The notes: a model not told the origin generated them from the letters alone. A DNA stretch of 64,000 bases from an uncultured Bacteroidales bacterium (GCA_934691625.1 CAKUTA010000003.1:62001-126000), one strand, 5' to 3'. Positions 41,358 through 51,027 are shown, counted from the first letter of the stretch. Translations and numbers: made by a program.

Positions 41358-43223
41358 ATGCCAATTGCTATGCCGGAAAATTCGCAATACATAGTTTCAG
41401 CGAGAAAGTACCGCCCGGATTCGTTTGAGGATCTTATCGGGCAGGACAACATTGTCAGGACCCTGAAGAATTCCATTGTCAGGGGAAAGCTGGCACACGC
41501 ATATCTATTCTGCGGCCCGAGGGGCGTGGGCAAGACGAGCGCTGCCAGAATCTTTGCGAAGACAATAAACTGCGCGTCACCGACTGCCGATATGGAGCCT
41601 TGCGGACATTGCGAGTCGTGCGTGTCCTTTCAGGAAGGCCGTTCATATTGTATCCATGAACTTGATGCCGCCTCCAACAACGGAGTCGAGGATATCAAGA
41701 CGCTGATGGACCAGGTGCAGATTCCTCCTCAGGTAGGGAAATACAGCGTATATATCATTGACGAGGTCCACATGCTTACGCAGTCCGCGTTCAATGCATT
41801 CCTGAAGACGCTGGAGGAGCCGCCGGCACATGCCATCTTCATTCTTGCCACTACCGAGAAGCACAAGATACTTCCGACAATCCTTTCGCGTTGCCAGACT
41901 TATGACTTCAACCGTATCAGCATCCCTGATATTGTCAGGAACTTGCGCGGAATAGCGACAAAGGAGAGCATCAGCATTGATGACGAGTCTCTTCATATCA
42001 TAGCCAGGAAGGCGGACGGGGCAATGCGCGACGCCCTGACAATCTTCGACCAGACAGTTGCCTTCTGCGGCACGGATGTGAAGTACGAGGATGTGATAAG
42101 GAACCTCAATGTGCTGGACTACGAGCATTGCTTCCATCTTACGGAGGCGATGCTTGCAAATGACTATGGCTCAGCTCTGCTGGAGTGTGACAAGATATTG
42201 TCTAAAGGCTTCAATGCCTTATACTTCGTGTCTTCGCTCAGCACACATTTCAGAAACCTGATGGTGGCGAAGAACGGTGCGCTGGATGCCCTGCTGGAAT
42301 TTCCGGATTCCTTGAAGCTGAAATATAAGGAGCAGGCGGACCGCTGCCAGCTGCAGTTCCTTTATGACGCGCTTTCAGTGACATCGCAGTGCGAGTCAGG
42401 ATATAAGGAAAGCATCAATCCGCGTCTGCATATAGAATTTGCGCTGATGAAGCTGTGCTTCCTTACGGGAGGCCCTGTATCGCTGCGCCCTGCTGCTCAG
42501 GCACCTGCCACGCAGCAGAGATCGCAGCAGCTTCAGACCGCAGCAGCGCAGTCTCCTGCACATTCTGCGGAATCTGCACAGGCTTTACAGCCTGCCGCTT
42601 CACCGAAGCCTGCGGCTCCGGAACCTTCGGCTCAGGCTCATTCAGAGCCTTCTGAACCGGCAGGCTCTCCAGAGCCATCCGTACCTTCCGCAGCATCTGC
42701 TTCTGCTGATGCCGCAGCTGCCGAGGAAACACATGCGGCACCTGTACGCAGAAAACGTGTATCCAAATCGGCAGCCCTTTCTCTGGATGCCATAAAGGAG
42801 GAGCATACAGCATCGTCAGGTGAGAGCGCCTCGGAAAATCTTACTGACAGGATTCCTGATGACAAGGAAGTCTTCGAGCACTGGAAACTGCTTCCGGAGC
42901 AGTACAAGGCACGTCCGCGTCTTTATTCCACATTGGCGACAACAAAGGTCGTGGTCAAGCCGATGGGAGACTATAAGCTGCTGGAGTTCTATGTCATGAA
43001 CCTGGCGCAGAAGAGCTGGGTGGAGCAGGAGCTGTTGAGAGAGCTGGAGGACAAGCTGCAGAAATCCATTGGGACTAGGAAGGTAAGGCTTGCAGTGGAA
43101 GTCATCCCTGAAGATAAGGTGGAGAAAAAGATATACATGCCTGAAGACAAGGCGAAGGCAATGATGGCCGGAAACGAGGAAATCGGTAATCTGGTGAAGG
43201 ATTTCGACCTGGATGTTAAATAG
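41358..43223 (+). CDS. dnaX: DNA polymerase III subunit gamma/tau
   Basis: Clamp-loader ATPase. Start at MPIAMPENSQYIVSARKYRP (41358; the ATG at 41370 is equally possible); the 38 residues further upstream cross the promoter. AAA+ domain: Walker A GPRGVGKTS, zinc-binding Cys cluster (NC.. CGHCESC), Walker B YIIDEVHML, sensor 1 ILATTEKHKI. A Pro/Ala-rich linker (about 380-480) and a tau-type C-terminal domain follow. No gamma-type frameshift site was identified by eye. Confidence 0.95.
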   Translation: MPIAMPENSQYIVSARKYRPDSFEDLIGQDNIVRTLKNSIVRGKLAHAYLFCGPRGVGKTSAARIFAKTINCASPTADMEPCGHCESCVSFQEGRSYCIHELDAASNNGVEDIKTLMDQVQIPPQVGKYSVYIIDEVHMLTQSAFNAFLKTLEEPPAHAIFILATTEKHKILPTILSRCQTYDFNRISIPDIVRNLRGIATKESISIDDESLHIIARKADGAMRDALTIFDQTVAFCGTDVKYEDVIRNLNVLDYEHCFHLTEAMLANDYGSALLECDKILSKGFNALYFVSSLSTHFRNLMVAKNGALDALLEFPDSLKLKYKEQADRCQLQFLYDALSVTSQCESGYKESINPRLHIEFALMKLCFLTGGPVSLRPAAQAPATQQRSQQLQTAAAQSPAHSAESAQALQPAASPKPAAPEPSAQAHSEPSEPAGSPEPSVPSAASASADAAAAEETHAAPVRRKRVSKSAALSLDAIKEEHTASSGESASENLTDRIPDDKEVFEHWKLLPEQYKARPRLYSTLATTKVVVKPMGDYKLLEFYVMNLAQKSWVEQELLRELEDKLQKSIGTRKVRLAVEVIPEDKVEKKIYMPEDKAKAMMAGNEEIGNLVKDFDLDVK

Positions 43224-43240
43224 ATTCTAAATTTACGAAA

Positions 43241-44056
43241 ATGAAGCTCCGTTGCGAAAATCTTGTTAAGAAATATGGTGTAAGGACTGTCGTGAAAGGC
43301 GTGTCCATGGAAGTTCAGCAGGGAGAAATCGTGGGATTTCTCGGCCCTAATGGCGCCGGCAAGACCACCAGCTTCTATATGATTACAGGGCAGATTGTTC
43401 CGAATGGCGGAAGGATCTATCTCGATGATGAGGACATTACAGACCTGCCGATGTACAAGCGCTCACTGAAAGGTGTCGGCTACCTTCCACAGGAGGCTTC
43501 CGTGTTCAGGAAGATGTCCGTCGAGGACAATATCATGTCGGTCATGGAGATGTCCGATATGACCAAGGCGGAGAGGCAGGAGCGCCTGGAGTCGCTGATT
43601 GACGAGTTCAACCTGTCGAAGGTCCGCAAGAGTCTCGGTATCCAGCTGTCCGGAGGTGAGCGCCGCCGCTGCGAGATTGCCAGGGCGCTTTCCATTGACC
43701 CTAAATTCATTCTGCTGGATGAGCCTTTCGCAGGTGTGGACCCTATTGCTGTGGAGGATATCCAGTACATCATCGCCAAGCTGAAGTACAAGAATATAGG
43801 TGTGATCATCACTGACCACAATGTCGGCGAGACAATGGCTATCATTGATCGTGCATATCTGCTTTACGAGGGTACCATTCTTCAGTCTGGCACTCCTGAA
43901 AAGCTTGCCAATGATGAGGATGTCCGCACGAAGTACCTGAGTTCGGGCTTTGTGCTGAAGCGTTCACCTGCCGTGGAAAAGGCCCGCCATGAGCATGCCG
44001 AGCTTGAGGCTGCACGTGCCGCCGCCAAGTCTGCTGCCGGGCAGGCTGCCATTTAA
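43241..44056 (+). CDS. lptB: LPS export ABC transporter ATPase LptB
   Basis: Energises LPS extraction with LptFG. Walker A GPNGAGKTT, Q-loop YLPQEASVFRKMSVEDN (typical of LptB), signature LSGGERRRCEIARAL, Walker B FILLDEPFAGVDP, H-loop ITDHNVGETM. 271 aa, with an Ala/Glu-rich tail of about 30 residues beyond the E. coli length. A palindromic repeat after the stop probably terminates transcription. Confidence 0.95.
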   Translation: MKLRCENLVKKYGVRTVVKGVSMEVQQGEIVGFLGPNGAGKTTSFYMITGQIVPNGGRIYLDDEDITDLPMYKRSLKGVGYLPQEASVFRKMSVEDNIMSVMEMSDMTKAERQERLESLIDEFNLSKVRKSLGIQLSGGERRRCEIARALSIDPKFILLDEPFAGVDPIAVEDIQYIIAKLKYKNIGVIITDHNVGETMAIIDRAYLLYEGTILQSGTPEKLANDEDVRTKYLSSGFVLKRSPAVEKARHEHAELEAARAAAKSAAGQAAI

Positions 44057-44066
44057 GAATTTGTGT

Positions 44067-44173
44067 GTGGAATGTAATCGGCTGACTGTTAGAATGTTAA
44101 ACAAAATACTACTCTAGGTTTTCTGGAGTAGTATTTTGTTTAACTGGATATGAATCAAGGGCTTACGCTCCAC
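44067..44173. repeat. 107-bp palindromic element, copy A
   Basis: Ends GTGGAATGTAA and TTACGCTCCAC. The inner 19-bp inverted repeat is perfect (44096-44114 with 44126-44144). It fills the gap between convergent lptB and the regulator and should act as a terminator in both directions. Same length as copies B (52915) and C (55236). Read on the minus strand it begins MERKPLIHIQLNKILLQKT and then stops. Confidence 0.85.
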
Positions 44174-44177
44174 GATG

Positions 44178-45332
44178 TTATCCTATGTTCACATAGTCGC
44201 GGATATCCTGCGGTGAGACAGGATTGCCTCCGAGGATCAGCAGACGCTCGACTACATTGCGCAGCTCGCGGATATTTCCTGTCCAGCTTTTTTCCTGCAG
44301 CATCTTGATGGCTTCCTGGGAGAATTCTTTCTTCGGCATCCCGGATTCGGTGCTGACCTGGGCATTGAAATAATTGATCAGCAGAGGGATATCATCTTTC
44401 CTGTCATCAAGAGACGGAACATGCAGCACGATAACGCTCAGACGGTGGTACAGGTCTTCCCTGAAGTTGCCTTTCTCGATTTCTGCACGCAGATCCTTGT
44501 TCGTGGCTGCGAGGACCCTGACATCCACTTCTATGTCCTTGTCGCTGCCGACACGTGAGAGCTTTTTCTCCTGCAGCACGCGCAGCACTTTTGCCTGTGC
44601 CGCCAGGCTCATGTCCCCGATTTCATCCAGGAACAATGTCCCTCCGTCAGCCTGCTCGAACTTTCCCTTGTGCTGCTTGATGGCTGAAGTGAATGCTCCT
44701 TTCTCATGGCCGAACAGCTCGCTTTCGATGAGCTCGGACGGGATGGCTGCGCAGTTCACTTCGATGTAAGGCATTGAGCTGCGGTTGCTCTGCTGATGCA
44801 GGCTTCTTGCCACAAGCTCCTTTCCCGAGCCGTTTGAACCGGTGATGAGCACACGGGCGTCTGTCGGTGCCACTTTCTCGATCATTTCCTTCAGATGCTT
44901 TATCGGTGCGGACTCGCCGATCATCTGCTGGCCGAACACTTTCTTCTTAAGATTTGTGTTCTCTGTTATGATCTGTGTGCGTTCTGTGGCATTCTTGATG
45001 GTGATGAGAATCCTGTTGAGGTCGAGTGGCTTCTGTATGAAGTCGAAGGCGCCTTTCTTTATGCACTCTACGGCCGTGTCAATGTCCCCGTGCCCTGATA
45101 TCATTATGATCGCTGAATCAATGCCGTCCTTGCGCAGCTTCTCCAACACTTCGGTGCCTTCCATGTTAGGCATCTTGATGTCGCAGAAAATCACATCATA
45201 GCGTTCCTTTTCGGCCATCTCGATGGCTGTCGGACCGTCTTCCGCCACATCCACAGTATATCCTTCGTCTGAAAGAATCTCATTCAATGAATTTCTGATG
45301 GCTCTTTCGTCATCGACTATAAGTATCTTCAT
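44178..45332 (-). CDS. NtrX/NtrC-like sigma-54 response regulator lacking the DNA-binding domain
   Basis: Receiver domain (1-120; phospho-acceptor Asp51 in IFCDIKMP, Lys101), AAA+ sigma-54 interaction domain (about 138-370; Walker A GSNGSGKE, Walker B GGTLFLDEIGDM, and arginine-finger segment NIRELRNVVERL). The GAFTGA loop reads GAFTSA (212-217). The protein ends at 384 aa, where NtrC family members normally continue with a Fis-type HTH; that domain is absent. Probably paired with the NtrY-like kinase on the same strand, though a 303-bp repeat region separates them. Confidence 0.88.
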   Translation of the reverse strand: MKILIVDDERAIRNSLNEILSDEGYTVDVAEDGPTAIEMAEKERYDVIFCDIKMPNMEGTEVLEKLRKDGIDSAIIMISGHGDIDTAVECIKKGAFDFIQKPLDLNRILITIKNATERTQIITENTNLKKKVFGQQMIGESAPIKHLKEMIEKVAPTDARVLITGSNGSGKELVARSLHQQSNRSSMPYIEVNCAAIPSELIESELFGHEKGAFTSAIKQHKGKFEQADGGTLFLDEIGDMSLAAQAKVLRVLQEKKLSRVGSDKDIEVDVRVLAATNKDLRAEIEKGNFREDLYHRLSVIVLHVPSLDDRKDDIPLLINYFNAQVSTESGMPKKEFSQEAIKMLQEKSWTGNIRELRNVVERLLILGGNPVSPQDIRDYVNIG

Positions 45333-45420
45333 CTCACTACTACTTTAAATGTTAATCAATATATTAAGGCGATACCACTGTTTCGGTGCCCGTTCTGTGC
45401 GAGGGCTCCATGCCCCTGCG
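45332..45420. repeat. 89-bp direct repeat, copy 1
   Basis: Begins TCTCACTACTAC and ends TCCATGCCCCTGCG; about 90 percent identical by eye to 45511-45599. It lies directly upstream of the regulator gene (minus strand), whose leader it contains. The stretch between the copies (45421-45510) holds CCCTCTCCTCGGGAG, also found at 38991-39005. No gene seen in 45333-45635. Confidence 0.75.
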
Positions 45421-45510
45421 CTTTATCCACGTTACCCACACCCTAAATCCCTCTCCTCGGGAGCGGGACTTGCTGCCGCCTTTCAGGCTCTAACATCGGT
45501 ATCCCTTCAT

Positions 45511-45599
45511 TCTCACTACTACTTTAAATGTTAATCAATATATTAAGGTGATACCACTGTCCCGGTGTCCGTTCTGTGCGAGGGTTCCATGCCACTGCG
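45511..45599. repeat. 89-bp direct repeat, copy 2
   Basis: Second copy of the 45332-45420 unit, with changes such as GCGATACC to GTGATACC and TTTCGGTGCC to CCCCGGTGTC-like sequence. It lies between the kinase stop and copy 1. The duplication may be a small dispersed intergenic element or a duplicated regulator leader. Confidence 0.7.
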
Positions 45600-45635
45600 C
45601 AATATAGCAAATATTGTTCTAGATTGTCCTGCTTC

Positions 45636-48600
45636 TTATTGCGCTTTCTGCCCTTTTTTCGGGAATCTGACAGTGAAGCATGCCCCCTGAAGCGAGAACG
45701 AACGGCTATAGAAGATCTCGCCTCCGCAACGCTCCAGGATATTGCGGCAGATCGCCAGCCCAAGCCCCGTACCGCTGCTCTTCGTGGTGAAGTTCGGCGT
45801 GAACAGACGGCCCCTGTTCTCATCCTTGATTCCAGGACCGTTGTCCTCCACCACAATATCATAGAACCCCTCTTTCGTGCTGTTCCTCACGGAAAGGATA
45901 ATCTGCCCATGATGCGGCTCCAGTCCTGCCTCACGGTCTTCAGTCTGCTGGTTCTCGATTGCCTGTACGGCATTGGTCAGCAGATTCACGAACACACGTA
46001 TCAGCTGAGGCTTAGGCCCCATCACTAGCGCATTCTTAAGCCCGAAATACTGGAACGTGATATTGTCCTTGTCATCGAACATGGAGATCTGGTCTGACGC
46101 CATGCTGTCGAGATCTATAGGCACCATCTCCTCGGTGTACAGTTTCGCGAAAGTAGAAAACTCATTGGCCGTATCCGTGAGGACATCTATGCTGTCCAGG
46201 ACAAGCCTTGATATGTCGTCAAACTTGGTCTCCCAGCTCGGGTCGTTCCTGTTCTTCAGACGTATGAGCCTCTGTATCTGCAGCTTCATTGGAGTCAGCG
46301 GGTTCTTGATCTCATGTGCCACCTGGCGTGCCATCTCGCTCCACGCCCTTTCCCTTTCAGCCTGCGCCACCTGCTTGCCTGATTCTGAAAGGTCATGCAC
46401 CATGAGATTGTACGCCCTTACCAGCCCGGAAATCTCATCCTCCTTATCATATATGATATATTCCAGTCCGGCAGTTCTCGCATATATCATCTTTCGTCCC
46501 ATCTCGATGATAGGCCTGAACATCTTGTCCACCACGCGTGTGGTGAAGAACCTGGTGATTATCAGCAGGATAAAGAATACTGCCATGACGAACACCGAAT
46601 GGAAAATCGCATCGGTCTTGAAAGAAAGGCCTGAATCGGTATATGGTGCACTCAGGATTGCCAGCACCTTGCCTTCATCATTGAACACCGGCGCATACAT
46701 CGTATAGAAATTCCGTCCCCCGATATGCTCCTTGTGGATATAGTACCTCTTGTTGTTGTACATGATGTTCCGGTACGCATCATCATTGGTCCTGGAACCT
46801 ATCACCATGTTCTCGAAAATCTCCGGCGCCGTTGTGTTGAACACCTTGCCTCCCGGGCTGTACAATGTTATGTCGGAGCGGGTGTAGCTTCCTATGTCAT
46901 CAATTATTGCAGCCATGTCGTTTCCTGGCATGTCCCTGTACGAATGCAGTGATCTGGCCTTGTTCTCCATCAGCGACTGGATGGTGGAAATCTTGCTGCT
47001 CATCAGCCTCATGACATTGGCATCATTGCGCTTATAGACGAAGAACACCATGATGACACTCATTGTGACAAGCGTTGTCAGCATCGACAGGAAAAGTACA
47101 GTGTTTACCCTGGACTTGTAATAGTTCTTCTCGAAATCTCCACGCTTTTTCCGCTTCCACGCGCACAGGCTTATCCAGAAATAGGACAGAAGATATATGA
47201 TGCTGGCAGCGAGAATGTACTGCAGGATGCTGTTTTTAGGGCGCGACAGAATCACCATCTCATCTGGTGCAACATTGCTGAAGAAATGCACATAGGATCC
47301 GGTTGTCTGCCTGTCGGAGTCAAATGTCCTGCCGCCGTCCTTGAACTTTCCTGTCAATATCGTAGGATATGGATAATCGCCCTTATAGCTTACCAGTTTC
47401 CCGTCAATGTATTTGGCGTATGAGTATAATGGCGGTATGATTACAGAGCCAGGTGTCCCGGAATCCAGTATGAATGAATACCCACGCTCCTCACGGTCCG
47501 CTTTCGAATTGATCCCGAGAAGCATCTTCATTGACCCCTTGTCCGGCGTGTAATAGACGAACATTCCTGCGTACTGGGCACGCCCGTTGGCATTGCGGCT
47601 GTAGCAGAAACGCGAATCTGCTGCAATCTGTTCCCCATTCAGAATTCGTTCATCAATGAAACGCAGCACCTGCGGGTCAGATGTCTTGTCTTTGTACAGG
47701 TACAGGCTCACATCATAATCCTTGGATATACGGCTCATGTAAGTCTCTGTTATTCTGTTCAATATGACCCTGTAGTCCCTGGTGGCAAAAATCACTTCCG
47801 GTATGGAATTGTCAGACTCTATGACCTTCTCGATGCCTCGCAGCTGCAGCTCCAGCCCCAGATCCCTGTCTATCGACAAGCGGTTTATCCAGATCTCCTC
47901 CCGTCCGTACTCCTTTTCGCTTCCAAGTATGGAGAACATGCTCAGGAAATATGCAGCGCATAGAAGCGAGAAGATGGAACGCCCCGTTCTTGAGAACATG
48001 TTGTACTTCGGCCCGGAAAGATAATGCACAGGGACCCTTATCACCTGCAGGGCGAGTGGTATGACTGACGCCAATGCCAGGTATGATGCGTATATATATA
48101 ATGTATATCTTCCGAGCTGCGTAATCTTGTACAGCTCAAGCCCGATATTGGAGTTCTGGATGAGGCTGCGGAATGTGCAGGTGATGTAGCACAGCAGCAA
48201 TACACAGATAACCAATGTTATACCTGTAAGCCATGCGGCTCTGCGTGCGGCATTCTTCTCGAATATGTATTCCTGAAGATCGCGCCTTACCATGTAGATG
48301 GAGAAGAAGACAAGGGTTATCCACAGATTTATTATGAGGACTGCGCCCAATGAGTAGAATACCGTTCCGTCCGCGTAGATCGTCGGCGAGAAAAGGGATG
48401 ATGATCCCTGCATGCCGTAGCCGAAAAAGTAGAAGGCCAGGAATATCAATGTCAATGCTCCCAAGGACATGCACAGCACATGCCGGTTCCTGTTGAAATG
48501 CAGGTACAGCATGATGCCCAGAATGAGGAACGTCACAGAGAACCATACCATTGTTGTATCCGGAAGGATAGGCATGACCCTCGTCGTCTCCTGGATTATC

Positions 48601-49241
48601 TTCATCAGCGGGTAGCCGTTTACGGAGATGACTGAGCCCCCGCTGTAGCTTATAGGCTGCAGCGAGAACCTGTCGGAAAGCCTGAACTTGGGATTTACAC
48701 CATTTATTGATCTGGTGTCCAGGGTGTTCCGTATCTCCAGCCCTCCGATTATCCTACACCCTCCGTGCCCCTGCATTGCCTTGACCAGATACCATTTGGG
48801 GCCGATGTTCATGAACTTTACAGTAGTGTCCGCATCGGAAAGCGGCGAGACGAGATTGTACCTGAGATTGGTGAATCGCTGCACCACCACGCGGTCGCCG
48901 ATATCGTCATTGTCCAGCGAAAACTGGTTGCACCATGACTGTAGCGAATCGCCTGCGTACCTGTACACGACCATGTCCTCCGGGAGTCCGTCCAGCTTCA
49001 GCCATTCTGCGGGGGATTCCGAAATCGCAGTCATCATGTATGACTCCAGCTTGCTGAACCTTCTGTTCACTGAACTGGTGAAATGTCGTGCGGCAAATTC
49101 GGAGAAGTCCGCTCTCCTGTTCAGGAATATGTTCGCGATTATTGTCAATGCCGCGACGGCAAAGAATATCAGTCCTGCATTCTTTCCTGCAAGCGAGCGG
49201 AGAAACCGCATTGTCCTGTTTTTTATCATCCCGCTATTCAT
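45636..49241 (-). CDS. NtrY-like membrane histidine kinase (1201 aa)
   Basis: A membrane segment at about 22-40, an extracytoplasmic region, a cluster of about six membrane helices (about 225-435), another extracytoplasmic region, two helices near 670-740, and a last helix near 880 before a HAMP-like linker (VRAYNLMVHDL). The kinase core has the H-box SEMARQVAHEIKNPLTPMK, N-box NLLTNAVQAIEN, and G-boxes VVEDNGPGIKD and SSGTGLGLAI. Far larger than NtrY of Proteobacteria (about 750 aa) because of the extra membrane cluster. It overlaps rlmH upstream by 8 bp. Signal unknown. Confidence 0.88.
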   Translation of the reverse strand: MNSGMIKNRTMRFLRSLAGKNAGLIFFAVAALTIIANIFLNRRADFSEFAARHFTSSVNRRFSKLESYMMTAISESPAEWLKLDGLPEDMVVYRYAGDSLQSWCNQFSLDNDDIGDRVVVQRFTNLRYNLVSPLSDADTTVKFMNIGPKWYLVKAMQGHGGCRIIGGLEIRNTLDTRSINGVNPKFRLSDRFSLQPISYSGGSVISVNGYPLMKIIQETTRVMPILPDTTMVWFSVTFLILGIMLYLHFNRNRHVLCMSLGALTLIFLAFYFFGYGMQGSSSLFSPTIYADGTVFYSLGAVLIINLWITLVFFSIYMVRRDLQEYIFEKNAARRAAWLTGITLVICVLLLCYITCTFRSLIQNSNIGLELYKITQLGRYTLYIYASYLALASVIPLALQVIRVPVHYLSGPKYNMFSRTGRSIFSLLCAAYFLSMFSILGSEKEYGREEIWINRLSIDRDLGLELQLRGIEKVIESDNSIPEVIFATRDYRVILNRITETYMSRISKDYDVSLYLYKDKTSDPQVLRFIDERILNGEQIAADSRFCYSRNANGRAQYAGMFVYYTPDKGSMKMLLGINSKADREERGYSFILDSGTPGSVIIPPLYSYAKYIDGKLVSYKGDYPYPTILTGKFKDGGRTFDSDRQTTGSYVHFFSNVAPDEMVILSRPKNSILQYILAASIIYLLSYFWISLCAWKRKKRGDFEKNYYKSRVNTVLFLSMLTTLVTMSVIMVFFVYKRNDANVMRLMSSKISTIQSLMENKARSLHSYRDMPGNDMAAIIDDIGSYTRSDITLYSPGGKVFNTTAPEIFENMVIGSRTNDDAYRNIMYNNKRYYIHKEHIGGRNFYTMYAPVFNDEGKVLAILSAPYTDSGLSFKTDAIFHSVFVMAVFFILLIITRFFTTRVVDKMFRPIIEMGRKMIYARTAGLEYIIYDKEDEISGLVRAYNLMVHDLSESGKQVAQAERERAWSEMARQVAHEIKNPLTPMKLQIQRLIRLKNRNDPSWETKFDDISRLVLDSIDVLTDTANEFSTFAKLYTEEMVPIDLDSMASDQISMFDDKDNITFQYFGLKNALVMGPKPQLIRVFVNLLTNAVQAIENQQTEDREAGLEPHHGQIILSVRNSTKEGFYDIVVEDNGPGIKDENRGRLFTPNFTTKSSGTGLGLAICRNILERCGGEIFYSRSFSLQGACFTVRFPKKGQKAQ

Positions 49242-49707
49242 GGTGATAAGGTTCCCCCTTTATTATGGTGAACGCCCTGTACAGCTGTTCTGTGAAGATG
49301 GTCCTGACCATCTGGTGCGAAAACGTCATTCTGGAGAGGGACATCATTGAATTTGCACGGTCATATACCTTTTTTGAAAAGCCGTAGGCGCCACCTATGA
49401 CAAATGCGATGTTACGCCCGCTGCTCGCCATCTTGTTCTGGAGATACGAGGCGAATTCGATGGAACGAAACTCTTTTCCATGCTCGTCCAGCAGGATCAC
49501 GTCATCCGCCGGGCGTATCATGCCAAGGATCAGGTCGCCTTCCTTTTCCTTGATCTGCTCCCTGGAGAGAGACGATGCGTTCTTCAGCTCAGGTATCTCG
49601 CTGACTGCAAACTGTATATAATGGGAAAGGCGCCCAGTGTACAACTCGAGTCCTTCCTTCACCCATTTCACATCTGTCTTTCCGACGGTTATCAATGTTA
49701 TCTTCAT
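49234..49707 (-). CDS. rlmH: 23S rRNA (pseudouridine1915-N3)-methyltransferase RlmH
   Basis: SPOUT methyltransferase acting on 70S ribosomes. Start at MKITLITVGKTD (157 aa, normal); the 74 upstream codons run through a repeat remnant and are excluded. Motifs: LLDEHGKEFRSIEFA, FVIGGAYGF, and the C-terminal SLSRMTFSHQMVRTIFTEQLYRA knot, all characteristic. Co-transcribed with the kinase by overlap. Confidence 0.95.
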   Translation of the reverse strand: MKITLITVGKTDVKWVKEGLELYTGRLSHYIQFAVSEIPELKNASSLSREQIKEKEGDLILGMIRPADDVILLDEHGKEFRSIEFASYLQNKMASSGRNIAFVIGGAYGFSKKVYDRANSMMSLSRMTFSHQMVRTIFTEQLYRAFTIIKGEPYHHE

Positions 49708-49746
49708 CTGTAATTTCTCCACACATGACAAAGATAATGAAATTTT

Positions 49747-49787
49747 AGAAGCAGTCTTGAAATTATTATCTGAAGGTTTGAGGGGGG
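49747..49787. repeat. Truncated MITE-like element
   Basis: The first about 40 bp (AGAAGCAGTCTTGAAATTAT then TATCTGAAGGTTTGAG) match the left end of the 54920-55082 element; the rest is missing. It sits 39 bp upstream of the rlmH start. Confidence 0.6.
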
Positions 49788-49883
49788 GATCATGGCTTTC
49801 CCGGTCATTCCAGAACGGCTTCCTGTGTCCGCGGCTCGGATTTTGCAAACAGAATGCCCGGCTGAATGATAATGACGGAAAAC

Positions 49884-50294
49884 ATGAAGATAGATAAACT
49901 GCTGATATTCGTTTCTGTAGTGGCTGCACTATGCTGCGGCCACAGGGCTTGTGCGCAGAGCGAGGGATATGACGTTTTCATTCCGATAGCCAAATATATC
50001 CGTCTCGGTGACGCGGAGAAGCTGTCTGCATGGTTTGACGACAGCCTGGAGATATCCATAATCTCCAACACCAGTGATTCCAGCAGGAACCAGGCGAAGC
50101 AGATTCTCAAGTCATTCTTCGACAGCTATTCCCCGCGAGGGTTCGATATCACGCATACGGCAGGGCGCTCCAATATGAAATATGCCATAGGACGCCTCAG
50201 TGCGGGGGGCGAGTCATTCGAAGTGACTATTTTCGTCACGTTCAAGCAGGACTCATACAAGATACAGCAGTTGAAAATATTGCGGGAAAAATAA
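49884..50294 (+). CDS. DUF4783-like periplasmic protein
   Basis: Signal peptide (KIDKLLIFVSVVAALCCGHRACAQ), then a small alpha/beta NTF2-like domain (VFIPIAKYIRLGDAEKLSAWF, then EVTIFVTFKQDSYKIQQLKI), as in Bacteroidota DUF4783 proteins. ATGs at 49866 and 49872 are alternative starts; 49884 gives the best signal peptide. Function unknown. Lies just before cmk, from which it is separated by a promoter. Confidence 0.75.
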   Translation: MKIDKLLIFVSVVAALCCGHRACAQSEGYDVFIPIAKYIRLGDAEKLSAWFDDSLEISIISNTSDSSRNQAKQILKSFFDSYSPRGFDITHTAGRSNMKYAIGRLSAGGESFEVTIFVTFKQDSYKIQQLKILREK

Positions 50295-50310
50295 AAAAAT
50301 CCTATTTTTG
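50279..50310 (+). promoter_or_regulatory. Promoter of cmk-ispH
   Basis: ATTG (50279-50282, 3/4 of TTTG), 20 nt, then TATTTTTG (50303-50310), 19 bp before the cmk ATG. Confidence 0.55.
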
Positions 50311-50329
50311 CCACAAACCGACCGAACTG

Positions 50330-51022
50330 ATGCACGTCCCAGATATAATCATAGCAATAGACGGATATTCATCCACAGGCAAAAGCTCCTTTGCCAAACT
50401 CATAGCGAAAGAATTCTCGTTCCTCTACCTGGATTCAGGCGCATTGTACAGGGCAGTGACGCTGTATGCGATGGAACATGGCATGGTTCTTCCTGACGGA
50501 AGCATTGACATTCCTGCTCTTGACGCGGCCCTCCCTTCACTGGACATCCATTTCGAATATGCTCCGGAAGGCAGCCACACATTTATAGGCAGTGAATGCG
50601 TTGACTCTAAAATCCGTACCATCGAGGTATCGTCCCATGTCAGCCCGGTGGCTGTGATTCCTGAGGTGCGCAGATACGTTGACAGGAAACTGGTGGAGTA
50701 TGGCAGGAACAAGCGCATCGTGATGGACGGACGTGATATCGGGACTTCTGTGTTTCCTGATGCCGACCTCAAGATTTTTATGGTGGCTGAGGACAATGTA
50801 CGTGCGGAACGCCGTCTTAAGGAGATGAAGGCTGCCGGGCAGAATCCTGACTTCAATGAGGTCCTTGAGAATCTGAAGACGCGCGACTATATAGATTCAC
50901 ACAGGGAGACATCCCCGTTGCGGCAGGCTCCCGATGCGGTTGTCCTGGATAATACGGATATGACCCTTGAGGATCAGATGGACTGGATCCGCCATCTTGT
51001 AAAGGAGAGGTTCGGAGAGTAG
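50330..51022 (+). CDS. cmk: Cytidylate kinase
   Basis: Phosphorylates CMP/dCMP. P-loop DGYSSTGKSS (about 11-20), LDSGALYRAVTLYA, VMDGRDIGTSVFPDADLKIF, and the arginine-rich lid AERRLKEMKAAG. 230 aa, normal. It precedes ispH by 5 bp, probably an operon. Confidence 0.95.
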   Translation: MHVPDIIIAIDGYSSTGKSSFAKLIAKEFSFLYLDSGALYRAVTLYAMEHGMVLPDGSIDIPALDAALPSLDIHFEYAPEGSHTFIGSECVDSKIRTIEVSSHVSPVAVIPEVRRYVDRKLVEYGRNKRIVMDGRDIGTSVFPDADLKIFMVAEDNVRAERRLKEMKAAGQNPDFNEVLENLKTRDYIDSHRETSPLRQAPDAVVLDNTDMTLEDQMDWIRHLVKERFGE

Positions 51023-51027
51023 GAGCT

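Noticed and set aside
49708..49929. N-terminal extension of RlmH
   Set aside because: Passes through a MITE fragment; the MKITLITVGK start gives the standard length.
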